This document shows, in pieces, positions 1-55,400 of a stretch of 62,000 nt of DNA (positions are counted from its first letter, which is position 1; every line of letters starts with the position of its first letter). The notes under the pieces were generated by a model. That model saw only the letters and a program-made list of their open reading frames with translations. It had not been told where the DNA came from and searched no databases. Source of the stretch: Glandiceps talaboti (taxonomy: Eukaryota; Hemichordata; Enteropneusta; Spengelidae); the NCBI RefSeq assembly GCF_964340395.1, contig NC_135558.1, forward strand, positions 15,198,500 through 15,260,499, written 5' to 3'. The position numbers and the translations under genes are program-made.

Positions 1-1407
1 GCAAAGACCCGGATTAATACTACCTGCGTGTTGACATATTAAAGCTCGTATACACGATATACAAATCGCGATATACACGATAAATCAAAGTTTTGGGTCA
101 GCGCCAAAATATCAGCACTCTCAACGGCGATCACGATTTCAACCTGTATCTGTACTGCTTATGGATAATATCTACCACTGATTAATGTGTACACTGTTTT
201 AATATTGTTTTTTTTTTGTACAACAAGCAGTAGTTTGTGGTTGTCTGATCGAAAAATGATGCTCCATACAACTAGTACAGTTTTAACATGGTAACAGATT
301 CAAAACTAAGCTGTTGCTCAAGTTTGTAACTTACTATTACTGTGACACTACCTACAGATAATATTGACCACTAATTAACATATACAGTGTCTTTTTATAA
401 GTGTTTGGCCAATATTTATTGAAGCTGTATCTTTGGTTATTTGATGAAAACAACAATCCCAGTTGCGGCTACTACAGTTTTAAGTACTATTCCAATATTC
501 ACAAGTTGTCATCCAACAACGTCATCCGAAGTGTCATTGATTACTAATAGTCCCAATTACCCTTAGAGACGATCGCACAAAGTCACACAAGTTCAGTAAA
601 GGAACTTCATTCGTTTCGCGGGGTGGGGGTCGGGGTGGGGTGGGGGAAGTCTGTCATCAGTGAGATTACTTAAACGTTACTTCTTTTTCGCACTTCTAGC
701 CAAATTACAAATACTTTCACGCCTTCATTGATAAGTAGTTCTGTATTTACTATTGAGACGTTGATTTAAATTTACTTCTAATGTGAGATACAGTGTTAGC
801 TTTCCAGTAGTATTTTATTGTCTTTATGCCTCATACAAAAGTTGTTTGGTTCCGGTTACCAGGCCCCACCTAACGCCGATCCTAAACCTTTTTTTACGTA
901 TTCGAGAAAAAATCAAATCGCGAAAGTTGTGAAATCTCGTGGATGCGGTAACAAATTAAATTTCAAATTTCAAATTAAAAAGACAATATACTGTTCTTCC
1001 AATATGTATTGGCTGTACATCTGGTGAGAGGAAACCAGTAACACAGAGACCATATGGAAAACAACGGAAAACATAACTACCTGAACTAAACACTCACATA
1101 GAGAGAAAAAAATAAACCACAAAATTTGTTTTAAGCCTTGCCATAATGTTTTAACATTATATTGCAACGACTGTAGTGGTGTGACCGCTATATTATTTAT
1201 CGTGGGTTTACATCATATATAAACGTGACGATGTCGCACTTGTCAACGTTTGTTTAGGGAGAGGGGGAGGGGGGGGGGGCTTTATCCTAAACAAACGAAG
1301 TTGTGCTATATATTGTGCAATCATCCCTTACAATTAGTTTGATTCATACTTGTTCATGATGACGACTGGCTCTGCGCGCGCAATATGTTTAGAAAAAAAA
1401 TGATTTA
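1..1407. other. Non-coding flank; no exon recognised
   Basis: A+T-rich sequence without a credible exon. It should be intron or downstream sequence of the YWTD-repeat gene, because that gene's last visible exon ends at a splice donor (GT at 1932-1931 on the minus strand) and no in-phase continuation was found here. It contains two G-rich runs (620-647 and about 1257-1280). Confidence 0.6.
620..647 (+). other. G-run cluster, potential G-quadruplex
   Basis: Five runs of four to five G separated by one or two bases. This is the classic pattern able to form an intramolecular G-quadruplex. Function is unknown. Confidence 0.5.
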
Positions 1408-1788
1408 CAGTGTATTGCATGTTGGTGTTAACTCTCTAGGTTTGCTATAATCATGCAGCCTCGGAAACCAACAACAAACTGCACATGCTACACACTTCAA
1501 GATAGCTAGATTGATTGAATACAGTTTCTTGCTACATTTTGTGTATTTTGAAATGAACTAACTTGTCACCATATACAGACATCAAATAAAGACATGCAAA
1601 TGCAGACATTGGCGTCTGCATGTCTGCGTCTAGTTGCAGTACGTTTAAAATGTTTTTTATTTTATTCATACAAAATGTAGCAAGAAAGTGTGATCATGCT
1701 AGCACACGATGCGCAATTTCTTATCGAAATCAACAAGTCTGTGCCAAGTACTGAGATCTAGAGGGAGTGAACAGTGAACAATAATCTG
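1408..1788. mobile_element. MITE copy A (TA-flanked, Tc1/mariner-like ends)
   Basis: A 381-bp non-coding element bounded by CAG...CTG and flanked by TA on both sides (1406-1407 and 1789-1790). Inside are strong inverted repeats: TTTCTTGCTACATTTTGT near 1525 and its reverse complement near 1667-1690. The same sequence, including the flank CACATGCTACAC and the core ACAGACATCAAAT, recurs at 60741-61133, and its right half recurs at 10250-10420. TA duplication and a CAG terminus suggest mobilisation by a Tc1/mariner-type transposase. No transposase is encoded here. Confidence 0.75.
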
Positions 1789-1932
1789 TAACGTGCTGTG
1801 TGTTGTCACTATAAAGCCTAGCCTTGGAATTATATGATAAGAGAACACGACTTGCCCATGTTATCATAATTATATTATCAGATAAACTTTGTACAACTCC
1901 TTGGCGAGTTTTACTTTAAATCGAGTTCTTAC

Positions 1933-2085
1933 CTATTATTTGCATAGTCCATTGTCAAGGCAACCGGTTTACCAATGACGTCACGGCCCACTACATTTTC
2001 GTCTACTAGTATGGTTCGATTGTTTCCACTTAGTGTTGACCTCTCGATCCGGAATGTACTACCTGCGTCACTCCAGTACAAATAT
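1933..2085 (-). CDS. YWTD gene exon 3
   Basis: 153 bp, between acceptor ATGCAG|A and donor AATAG|GTAAGA, both read on the minus strand. It encodes residues 186-235 with YLYWSDAG, the pattern I-E-R-S-x-L-S-G-x-N-R-x-I-L, and KPVALTMDY, which starts the next blade. Its first base completes the glycine codon left open by exon 2. It ends with two bases of a codon, so another exon must lie further left. Confidence 0.88.
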
Positions 2086-4862
2086 CTGCATGGTGATGTT
2101 ATTGTATTATTGTTATTATTGACTGATATATGGACACTTCAATAACATTGTTGCTCGATAAATCATATTAATCATGTGGCATATGACATTTTGAATTTAA
2201 TAATAATTCATTGTTTCATAAACCAACCAACCAACCAACCGACCGACCGACCATTAAATCACTCACTCACTCACTCACTCACTCACTCACTCACTCACTC
2301 ACTCAGTCGATCAATCGATCGATCAATCAATCAATCAATCAATTAAACAACCATCGACCCACCGACCAAAAAACAATCAATCAATAAAAGTAGTATATAC
2401 TAAGATGTAACTGCGCAAATCAAAACATTCTACCGTCACCTATAATAACATTGGTCATGAAGCAGAAAAAAAAATTAGCGGGAAAATGACACAAAAAAGT
2501 GACCATTTAAAATAGTTCGACATGTTTTCAGTGAAATTAAACAACAGGGAATTTAGAAATCTACCACAACCTACCCAGTTAAAGGGTTACACGCAATTCC
2601 TGTCGGATGGTCCAATTCTGTAGTGATCAAGGTACGAAAAGATGACCCATCGTAATTCGATACTTTGATCCAGTTATAGGCCGCATCAGCCCAATAAATG
2701 TTATTGGTTAACCAGTCCACGGTCATACCATCAACCGTTGACGATGTTCCCGTGTACACAATCCGTGCCTTATTATCATCACCATCGAGTGAAAGGCTGT
2801 AGATGGCTTTATGACCAGGGTCACTCCAGAATGTTAACTTATCCTGGTAATCGAAGACCACGGCTGACTTTTCGGAGTACGAATAGGTTTCTTGATGTAA
2901 TACTTTGTACGAAATGGAAGGGTTTTCAACCAAATGATTGTAAATCTCAGCCCCGGTTCCATCGATGTAGATCAACCGTGACGAGAAAATACTGTAGTAG
3001 TCAGCAACCATGAGAAACGGTCCTGTTCCAATGTTATCGCACGAAACACCTGAAGGCCAAACATTTTTTATGTATTAATTAATTTATCTGTGTATCTATC
3101 TATCTATTTATATATATATTTATTCAACATAAAATTTCGAGGCCGTGTGTACCTTGCCTATTTTTTTTAAAAAAAGTGTTTACATGTTTTGTATAAGTGG
3201 CTGTAACATGTTGTGCCATGCATCGGTTGGCTTCTGGTAAACACATAAATAATAACTTCGAGGAGACGGTGACATGTGCGCTGTTGTACAGTAATACTCT
3301 GGTGCTAAAATGCTAGCAATAAAAGTAATACACCGAACTACTCAATAACAGTGATTTGTACTTTAAAAGAACCTTTTTTTCTTCTTATAAATAATTATAA
3401 TGCAAGTCTTATACTGCAGTTGAAACTATGGTTTTTGTATGAAAAGAATGTGTTTGTAACCAAGGCAACGGAGACCTGCATGTTGTTTACCATATTTGAT
3501 TTTACATAGTGAGGAGTCCGATAGTCTAGTTCCTATATGGTATCTTTACGATTCATACCTGCACTCGCAGTATAGTAAAGTCGTTATATTCTACAAGTCC
3601 TGAGATGCATGAGGTGCAATTTAAAATTCATCCACAGCCACCCACAGAGTCATTTAACATCATGTCCTCGGTAATCAATCACAGAATTATAACCAATAAC
3701 ACAGTCCCTCTTAAAGTTAGTGTTTGTTGGGGCAGTTATGTGTAACGTCCAAGTATGGTATATTTGTCGGCTCAGGATACTACTTATACACTCTTTATGT
3801 CACTACAATAGTTGGGGTTCACTGATTGGATGAATAACTTTTTGTGCTGATTGAGGGACTTTGACCAGACGTGGTGAAGTTAAAGACCACGTTGGCATCC
3901 AGACTAGGATTCCGACGATGACAAGTTGACAAAACGGACGCGATAACACTATTGTTTGCATCCTTTTCACCATGACATCAAATAACTTATTCATATATGA
4001 CCAGATCGGTTGATTTGTTTGCGTTATGAAATAAACCAATTCTTGCTGTACTCATATCATATTCACAAAAGTTATTATTAAAAAGAGGGAACGTGTACGT
4101 GTACACGATAATTTTCCAGCTCGAACTGTCCTCCCCTGTAGAGAAAATTATATCAGACGTATTCTATAAAAATAGTCTCAAGTGTTTTCTGTCCTTTCCT
4201 GCAGTATAGAATTGATTCAATAAGATTCTCTCCAACTAGGTGTTTGACGACATGTATAAACAGCGTCATGTTTGAACCCAAACACGGTAATTACAAATTC
4301 ATGACACCGTGATGTACTCCCGGAATGTACTGTTCTACAGTGTATCTCAGTGTGCATGCCGTGCTGTTCTACCGTGTGTGACAGTATGGACTAGAAACCA
4401 TGCTGTCTGATTCTACAGCATAGCTTGGAATCCAAACTGTCCTGTTCTACAGTATAGCCTGGAATCCATACTTTCTTGTTCTACAGTATATCCTAGCCGA
4501 GTATCCATGTTGTTCTATTCTACTGGATTACTCATACTCTCTTGTTCAACATTGTAACCCAAAATCCATACTTTCCTGTTCCAAAGTAAATTCTGGAATT
4601 ATTCATGGTCGGAAATGTCCCTTTTACTATATTTTTGACCTTCCTTTGGAACGAACCTACCACGGTTGAAAAAGTACAGTGGCAAGTAAACATTCATTCT
4701 GAGCCATAAAACCACGTATTGACAAAAACATACCTCCCCAATTGTTCACAAGTTTAGCTATCTCTACACAAATGTCTTCTTACCTTTTAGGCACATGCAG
4801 ACGACAAAAAGTAGAAAATATAAACCTGTACGGCCATCAAAATTTCCTTCTTTCGGCGCCAT
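1933..4862 (-). CDS. Secreted/extracellular YWTD (LDL-receptor class B) propeller protein, 5' part
   Basis: Gene model join(4862..4784, 3049..2575, 2085..1933), reading right to left and continuing beyond the left edge. All introns are GT-AG and the phases fit (1, then 2; the last exon also ends in phase 2). Residues 1-26 look like a signal peptide with hydrophobic core GLYFLLFVVCMCL. The propeller begins at once (PFLMVADYY near residues 37-45), with YWTD-type motifs FWSD (100-103), IYWAD (144-148) and YLYWSDAG (186-193). Typical blade signatures such as HPTGIA (174-179) and RIERSTLSGNNRTIL also occur. A signal peptide followed directly by a propeller resembles LRP5/6-like proteins, but the missing C-terminal part decides the family. 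It could be an LRP, a nidogen-like protein or a lineage-specific LDLb protein. Ligand binding at the cell surface is inferred from the fold only. Confidence 0.85.
2219..2345. repeat. Compound tetranucleotide microsatellite
   Basis: Successive blocks of (AACC)n, (GACC)n, (ACTC)n (about 2260-2305), (GATC)n and (AATC)n, lying in intron 2 of the YWTD gene. Confidence 0.9.
2575..3049 (-). CDS. YWTD gene exon 2
   Basis: 475 bp, acceptor CCTTCAG|GT and donor AACTGG|GTAGGT on the minus strand. It encodes residues 28-184, opening with VSCDNIGTGPFLMVADYY, and contains the FWSD and IYWAD blade motifs. The frame stays open for the whole exon and meets TAG only inside the intron. Entry phase 1 and exit phase 2 match the neighbouring exons. 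Confidence 0.88.
3050..4783 (-). other. Intron 1 of the YWTD gene
   Basis: 1,734-bp phase-1 intron with a GTAAGA donor and TTCAG acceptor. It holds short (TATC) and (TA)-rich stretches near 3085-3120 and the minisatellite at 4318-4600. A signal-peptide-like open stretch at about 3803-3973 was considered and not adopted. Confidence 0.75.
4318..4600. repeat. Degenerate minisatellite, unit about 35-40 bp
   Basis: Repeated variants of CTGTTCTACAGTATAGCCTG followed by GAATCCATACTTTC. At least six diverged units can be followed by eye. Confidence 0.75.
4784..4862 (-). CDS. YWTD gene exon 1 (signal peptide)
   Basis: 79 coding bases from ATG (4862-4860) to donor AAAAG|GTAAGA. It encodes 26 residues beginning MAPKEGNFDGRTG, then a hydrophobic run LYFLLFVVCMCL, which fits a signal peptide. 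It ends with one base of a codon (G), exactly what exon 2 (starting GT) needs to make glycine 27. This start was chosen for its phase fit, strong donor and hydrophobic core. No cDNA supports it. Confidence 0.72.
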
Positions 4863-5559
4863 GCTTTTTTTTCACTAGTGTCAGAGTAACTGTTTGTCGT
4901 AAAGGGTACTTCCACGTCCTGTTGGTCAGAACTGAACAAATACTCGAAAGGTGTTATAAATGTTTGCTTTGCCAAGAGTTGAATGCTTCAAGGAGCCATT
5001 AAACAAAGAGCGCATGCGTGCACAGAAATTTTCAACCTTAAATATTTTTTTTTTCAAATCCGACATTCCATTTCTTTCGTGTAAATTTTTTTATTTTGCC
5101 GTTGTTGTGTTTTGCTTTGACGTCCTTCTTGTAAGTTAGCCACACTTTTAGTCAAGAAAAGAATCGCCATACAGCTCTGTCAATTTCTATAGTCAAGCTG
5201 TCGATGTGCAACAATTTTGGGCGTGACAGAGGAACATAAGTGTGCATAATGAGGCTTGTAATTTCCTGATCTTCTTGTCCAAGAAATTACGTCATAACCT
5301 TCCTTTAATACCATATCTAGATGTTTGATGTGAGCTCTATGTATAGATGAAAATGAAGCAACAAGTTTGAAGCTGGTAATGTACAATTATATTTCAAAAT
5401 GGAAATAAAATTGGCGTTCAAAAACCACTGTGTTACAGATTGTGAACTTTTAAAACCACATTGGCTGCAACCAGGACATGTTAGTGTAATTTGCCCCGAT
5501 GGTAGAGCTAATTGCATATACAATATTGGAACACAAGCTAGACCATACACCATCAATCA

Positions 5560-5790
5560 CAGCGATCTTCATTCACAACGTGTCTCGTGAATGATACTCT
5601 TTGTGTGCAAATCCGATAGTGTTTTGATCGATGGAGGCACTGATTTTAGGGTCCGTACCGTAAATTAGAAAGCAATTTTTTTGCACCGTCCTAAGTCGTG
5701 GACATCTACGATACAAGTTTGCCCTATGATTCAATGCACCTTAGAATGTATAGTAAGAAAGCTATTATTGTATGAGACAATTTTTTTTTT
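5560..5790 (-). repeat. Dispersed repeat family B, copy 1
   Basis: The segment reading GGAGGCACTGATTTTAGGGT then CCGTACCGTAAATTA (5633-5667) matches, inverted, the segment at 58370-58401. The flanks also match, for example the block with TTTGTGTGCAAAT. A diverged interspersed element of unknown class. Confidence 0.65.
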
Positions 5791-6454
5791 AAAATTACGC
5801 GGAGTGTGCTTCATGGAGTTTTCTTGTTGAGAACAAAATAACAGAAATTATTGCGACAGTTCATATTCGACAGTTAACCTTTGGTATTAGAGTCTACATG
5901 GTAAAGCGTTCGTGTCATGACAACAATAAGCTTACGGTTGGAACTGTAACAACCGAAAAATGTGTCATCCGACAACGATAGTAGTTTACAAAACAAACTT
6001 AGCTACTACTCACGCGTAGCTAAGTTTTGGCGTATCATGATGTATGATTTGCAACTATATATAACATTGTTTATCGATCGAAAAATTCATTTGAAGTTCG
6101 TTTATTTTACGGTCTGACTGGACGTTAGAATGCTCCGAAAGTTGACATTGAAAACCTGAGAACGTGACACCAATTTTATTTGTCTTAGTTTCAAATTTTG
6201 ATTGCCCCGTCGTTGACGTAAAATCAATCCATTTTAACAAAAACATGTTGTTGGATAGAACCCGTCATAATTAAGGCATTAAATATATCTAATAAATAAC
6301 AAAGCAATTAGTCATCATCCTTTGAGTAATATAAATGTTGAGTAAACAATAGCAAGTTGGCAAGACGTGTACCTGTGACACAGCGGCAGTTGTTTATGTC
6401 TGTGCATACGCATGTATAAATAGAATAGAAGTCAGTTGACACATCCCGGTAGCC

Positions 6455-6615
6455 TATCAAGACAAAATTTTGACCAGCTCTGCTACATTTTATCTTCCAC
6501 CCAGACAAAAATCTTACCACCATTGTTACATTGTGTCGTCTGATCTGGCTAGACAAAACATTGTTACATCTTATGAGATCGTCGCAAATGTCACATACAT
6601 TGTAGCAACGTATGC
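6455..6615. repeat. Foldback-family fragment (about 45-bp subrepeats), copy 1
   Basis: Contains two to three subrepeats of the type GACAAAAATCTTACCACCAT then TGTTACATTGTGTCGTCTG, also seen near 21560, 30400, 38520 and 43130. Confidence 0.65.
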
Positions 6616-6770
6616 TTTTTTTTCAGGCATGTCAATGCATTGATATATAATTATAGTAATTGTACACTTATTGTCTGTCAGACCATGATGTAACAATGTC
6701 AGTAAGTTATTTGTAGAGCCCTGGTGACTTGTTTCTACTCATCCTGGTTCAATTGTACTTGCTTCCCTTT

Positions 6771-7199
6771 ATACATACATACATACATACATACATACAT
6801 ACATACATACATACATACATACATACGTACGTACATACATACATACGTACGTACATAACATACATACATACATACATACATACATACATACATACATACA
6901 TACATACATACATACATACATACATACATACATACATACATACATACATACATACATACATACATACATACATACGTACGTACGTACATAACATACATAC
7001 ATACATACATACATACATACATACATACATACATACATACATACATACATGCACACACACATACATACATACATACATACATACATACATACATACATAC
7101 ATACATACATACATGCATACATACATACATACATACACACACATACATACATACATACATACATACATACATACATACACACATACATACATACATACA

Positions 7200-7233
<34 letters not shown>

Positions 7234-7308
7234 CATACATACATACATACATACATACATACATACATACATACATACATACATACATACATACATACAT
7301 ACATACAT
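6771..7308. repeat. (ACAT)n microsatellite, about 540 bp
   Basis: Nearly pure tetranucleotide tract with interruptions by ACGT blocks (about 6827-6855 and 6975-6988), ACAC blocks and two slips to AACAT. Open frames through it on both strands encode only Tyr-Ile-His-Thr or Met-Tyr-Val-Cys repeats and are not genes. Confidence 0.97.
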
Positions 7309-8137
7309 TATGCTTGTGTAAATGATATAATGACGTCATTTATATAATATATTTCTTTAATGCAAGCAATGATTAAAAGTATTGACATTAAAAATAATAG
7401 TGTTAAAAAAACATTAATGTATCTAGACATGAAATATAAAATTGCCATTCGACGGAAAACACACTTGTTTCTTGCTATAAAAATACAATTATACGTTTAA
7501 TGTTTCACTGATAACCCATCTCCAAGGTGTACAAGAAAATACACGGAGGAAGTATACAAACTTCATATCGCCAGTTTCTTTTCATTGGGTTTGAGTTACA
7601 ACGTGAACTAGTGTTGTGCGTAATTCGCGAACATGATTCTTACGCACGTATTTTTAATTGATATAACACACAGTTTTCTGACGTAGTACGATTATACAGT
7701 AAATTTTATAGAAAGTGGAAATATTGGTAAATTACATGGAAACATAGGTTGTTTATAAATGAACTCGCACACTTTCTCTATTTCTATTCCAACACCATTT
7801 TTTTATTGCCCTGTGTGATTTCTTTAGATTGAACACAGTTCCACTATCACATGATAGAATCGGGTACTGTGGACCAAAATATAACGATATTGAACTTGAC
7901 CTTTATGCAGCATAAGAAAGTTTGGTCAGTGTATCGTTTGAGAGGCAAAGCTAGCCATTAAATATTCTTGACAAAATAGCAATATCCACTTTCAAGCCTC
8001 GGGGTAAAAAGTGCTTTCTTTCAAATAATCTCTCCCTACGGTCCCATACAACATTACGAAGGTAAGTTACTACATTTGTTGCGCATGCGCACACAAATTA
8101 TACACGCAAACATGAGTCACACATATACACAGACAAA

Positions 8138-8242
8138 TGCATACATACATACATACATACATACATACATACATACATACGTACGTACATACATGTACTG
8201 TCATCATACCCCTAAACCCCACCCCCACCCCCACCCCACCCA
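8138..8242. repeat. (ACAT)n tract followed by C-rich run
   Basis: (CATA)n at 8138-8194 with a central GTAC block. It is followed at 8209-8242 by several C4-C5 runs, which give a potential G-quadruplex on the minus strand. Confidence 0.85.
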
Positions 8243-9099
8243 CCGCGAAAATCCCAACAACACAATATCTGATCATAAATTGCGATTACAGAATTTCAGC
8301 TAGCATGCTCACAACGGGTTTCGAAAAAAATACATGTATATCAATATTCAATTCTGTATCCTCAAAATCTAGATAGTTTTTAACTGTGATTATTTGGAAA
8401 AAATAAGAGCTCTGCCTGATTGTTTAAGTCTAGATTCAACTCAAAGTCAATTCTATCACATTCTTGAAAACAAAATTTGTAAAATGTTACAAAAATGTTA
8501 AATGAACCTTTGAAGCTAACGTGCTGGATTACGAGTATCTGATTTTATAGAATTAAAACAACTTGGTCGTCAGAATTTGTTTCAAAAAAAAAAGAGCACC
8601 AAGGGCGCCATCTAGTGTTGGGTTGTTGTAAATAGCACCTTCGTAAACGATACAAAAAAATATAACATTTTAAATACTTTAACTTTTCTGAAAATCGGCT
8701 AAAAGACTCACAATATACGATCTAGAGACTTCCGTCTAACGGTTAATGTATCGTTGTTCTATTATTCCAAGTCTGCGTTTAACACAAGATATGAATTATC
8801 AATAAAAAAATGAGAAAAAAAGAAAGAAAACGATTTTATAAACACCACCAAAATGAATAGCATTTAAACTGTTCTCCATATTTGCAGGTAATCATATGAA
8901 TTTTAATGTTCATAAAAGTTTATCATAAAAGCAACGTTCGGCGAAGAATTCCTTTACGGGGGAAATGTTGCCTTATTTTTGTAATACCCCCGTAGTAATG
9001 AATATTCTCCCGATGGGCAGGTGACACGATACGAGTGTGACGTCATCAATATTGTTACATTTTGTTCAAAGCATTCCGGTGTTTACTCTGCAAATGTGG

Positions 9100-52441
<43,342 letters not shown>

Positions 52442-55400
52442 GGCTGGATTCGAGCGTTTTAAGTGCGTAGACATACGTTGTAGAGTTTCAGCTTCTCGCA
52501 TGAATAAACTTCGAATTGTGTCTTCACACTTCCTGGGACATTACCGAGGTTTGTACTCCATAAATCACGAACATGTGATGAATGAATGCTCTCCCGATAG
52601 TGTCAACAGTATTAATACTAAAGGTGTATGGTGGAGGATAGGATGTCTGCGAGGCGCTATATGAGGCGATAGAGCTCACGCCGAGGTGTAGTGCCTAGAC
52701 CAGTAGTGTACGTTGAAGTACCACAGTACTGCTGCCAAAAGTCAAATGAGTCCACGGACGCCTTCTATATGTTATACAGCACCCAGAGTCTCTTAAAAAC
52801 GAGCGAACACTGGCTTCAAGTTGCGTTGAGTTAATTGAGGTGTCCCGACCTGACGTTACCGACTCGGTGCTACCACGCAGACTGTCAAGGCTATTCGAGG
52901 AGAGAGAGTTTTAGGACTGCCCAGTCAGAAGCAATCTTAGGTGAATAATCGTCTACCAGATGTGTTGGCGGAGAGCTCAACATTGGGCAAGGATCTCGGC
53001 CGAGAGACGTACACAGCCATCAATCATTCTATCGGCCACATACAATACACTTTAACCTAACACTAAATATTCATTACTTGTACAGTTATTGTTCAATATA
53101 ACACTGCTGTGAAGCCGTATAGCTTGCTCAGAGAACACTTGAATGACTTTTAGACATTCCCTCGACGCTGACAGACACACTATAGACAAAACAATGTGCG
53201 ACTTTTGTTGTCTGCTCACCTTAAAAGTGACATTCCGTAATTTATTCGCGCGCAGTAAGACGGTGTTTTCAGAGTGTCCAAAACATTTCATGTTTATTTA
53301 CACATCCAAGTGAAATTGAGCTACTCTTTTTTCACCTCCTAACCTCCGAGCAAACTAGGAATCTGTCTAACATGCGAGTCATACATGCAAAGTTAGACTA
53401 GTCAAATAAACATTCTGATTTGAGGCAATATCATTTATGTCTTATTTGCATAAAGTGACATCATAATTGAAAAAAGTGTAAGGGATACGAGATGATGTAT
53501 TTACACCAACTGCCCATATTGGTCGTTTTTAGCATCTCACTGACACAGACCACCCAAAACAAATCGTCGTTTCTAATAGCTACAAATACAGACTCTCTCG
53601 AAGTGCTTGTAGTTTGTGAATTTATGACCCAGTGACCCGAAATTACATCCCCTTTGAAGATTTGGAGATTTTAATGGTATTAGGGTAGTTGATAATGATC
53701 ATACCCACTCAAGTGGTAATCCAACACACTTAGCGAGGTTCCCTAGTTTGTTGGATTTTCGCGATTATACATTCGAGGTTTTTTTTTACATGACATGGAT
53801 GACACTTATGCGCGAACTGACACCTCATTTTTTTTAACGAAATGTATTACAACATGACCGTTCAACCCCAAGACGAAGTGTGAAATCACTTTTCAAGCAG
53901 CCATATTTCACGAGGCAGACGACAGTCTTTTTCGCGCCGAAAAGTTGTATCAAAATTATCAACTTCTAGAGCACGATTGAGATGTTATATTTCACGCCTG
54001 GGGGAAAAGATACGCGATAAGAAGATATCGGTCGCAAATGAAGACTATTATAGAACCAACCAACCGGGTTTGTGTACAAAACATAGATGAAATTGTATAT
54101 GACTTTTGTCACGTCGACGACTTCTAACAAAGTCATTCAACTGTGCAGTGTAAACGAACACTGCGACTTCAACACAGACTTCTGTAACTATTTGTAAAAA
54201 AAAAAGTAACTTTTATTTCGAGTGCTTACAACTCGCCCGCTCTACCATAACGCCATCGCTCGTTCTTCAACTAACTTTCGAAGTTCACTTGTACGCAAAC
54301 AAATGTACCATTTTTGAATATTGCACGGTTTATTACTTGGAATGAGGCTGATTTGGGGCACACTGACAAAGTGTCGAGAAATTTCCACACACACACAAAT
54401 AATGACAAATGAAAAAGCGCAAAGTTGAATCAATAAGTGTTTGACTTTTTTGGCGGGCTAGACATACACTATTTACTGAAACCTAACGACGACGAAATGT
54501 TGGAATGACACTTCATAAACAAAGGGAACTTTGCTCAACTTAAGCTGTTATTTTTGTCTATTTTGGAACAGAATTTGACTGTTATCAGGCGGACTGAAAT
54601 ATTTCAGACAGTCGAGTATATGATAACGCAAGGAGAAACAAGGTATGCTTCTTATCTGAACTGTTAAAAATAAATTCTTACAACAATAGGGATCCTGACC
54701 TTTGACCGGCATAATCAGTAGTTGACTTTATGTATAACTTTTGTACATCGTAAACGGCAGGTACATTGATATCAGAAGCATTAAAAAGTAACTCGTACGG
54801 TTTGAAATAAGCGTCCCAAACATGACTATGATACACTTAATCTCATTGGCTGGAAATACAGTTTTACGAGGTGACGTCAAATTTGGATTTTGTAATAAAT
54901 GTATTTATTATAAATAGTGGTGGTATTTATTGTCACAATGTATGCCGTGTCAAGTGTCTGTAATTCATAAAACTGTCATTGTCGAGAAGTACATTGTGAT
55001 CACCTACATGTGATTGGACAACGTCAATCGTCGGAGTATATGACACATACTGTACATCGTAAATTTCCTCTGTTTGTTTGTGTTATTCCCCCGTTATGTC
55101 AAACCGTCGCATTCCTATATGCAAAGAAACCACAAAAAATGTAATCTTTTCCCTCAGAACCACGAGTCTGTCTTATACACGGTATCAGTCAGATCAGTTG
55201 CCTCTGTAGATGGCTTATTTAAGCAACGAATGGTTTCCGTCCTCGGAGGCAAAGTAGAGAGTACACAACTGGGCCAACTCTGACTCTAACGGGTCAACAG
55301 ACTGACCCGACCCTTGCTGCCAAGACTTCGCCTTCCCCAGTGAAAAATGTCAGCTATTTTTCAAAACATTGGTGTTATTTCACATGAAATGTCAATAAAT

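Larger units (their letters stand above)
4863..9099. other. Intergenic region between EGFL7-like and YWTD genes
   Basis: About 4.2 kb with no convincing exon on either strand. It holds a dispersed repeat (5560-5790), a foldback-family fragment (6455-6615), the large (ACAT)n tract and a smaller one at 8138-8194. The EGFL7 3' UTR should start at 9099 and run left. A possible ATTAAA polyadenylation signal on the minus strand lies at 8907-8902. Confidence 0.65.

Noticed and set aside
3803-3973. Signal-peptide-like open stretch (hydrophobic CQLVIVGILVW) on the minus strand upstream of the YWTD exons
   Set aside because: No good donor in the needed phase; the exon at 4784-4862 has a strong GTAAGA donor, the correct phase and a signal peptide.
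5645-5660. CCGTACCGTAAATTA, another miR-126-seed-like match
   Set aside because: It belongs to a dispersed repeat (copy at 58370) outside the EGFL7-like gene, with no matching hairpin arm.
6729-7339. Long open frames on both strands encoding Tyr-Ile-His-Thr or Met-Tyr-Val-Cys repeats
   Set aside because: They follow the (ACAT)n microsatellite exactly, are open in several frames at once, and have no domain or splice context.
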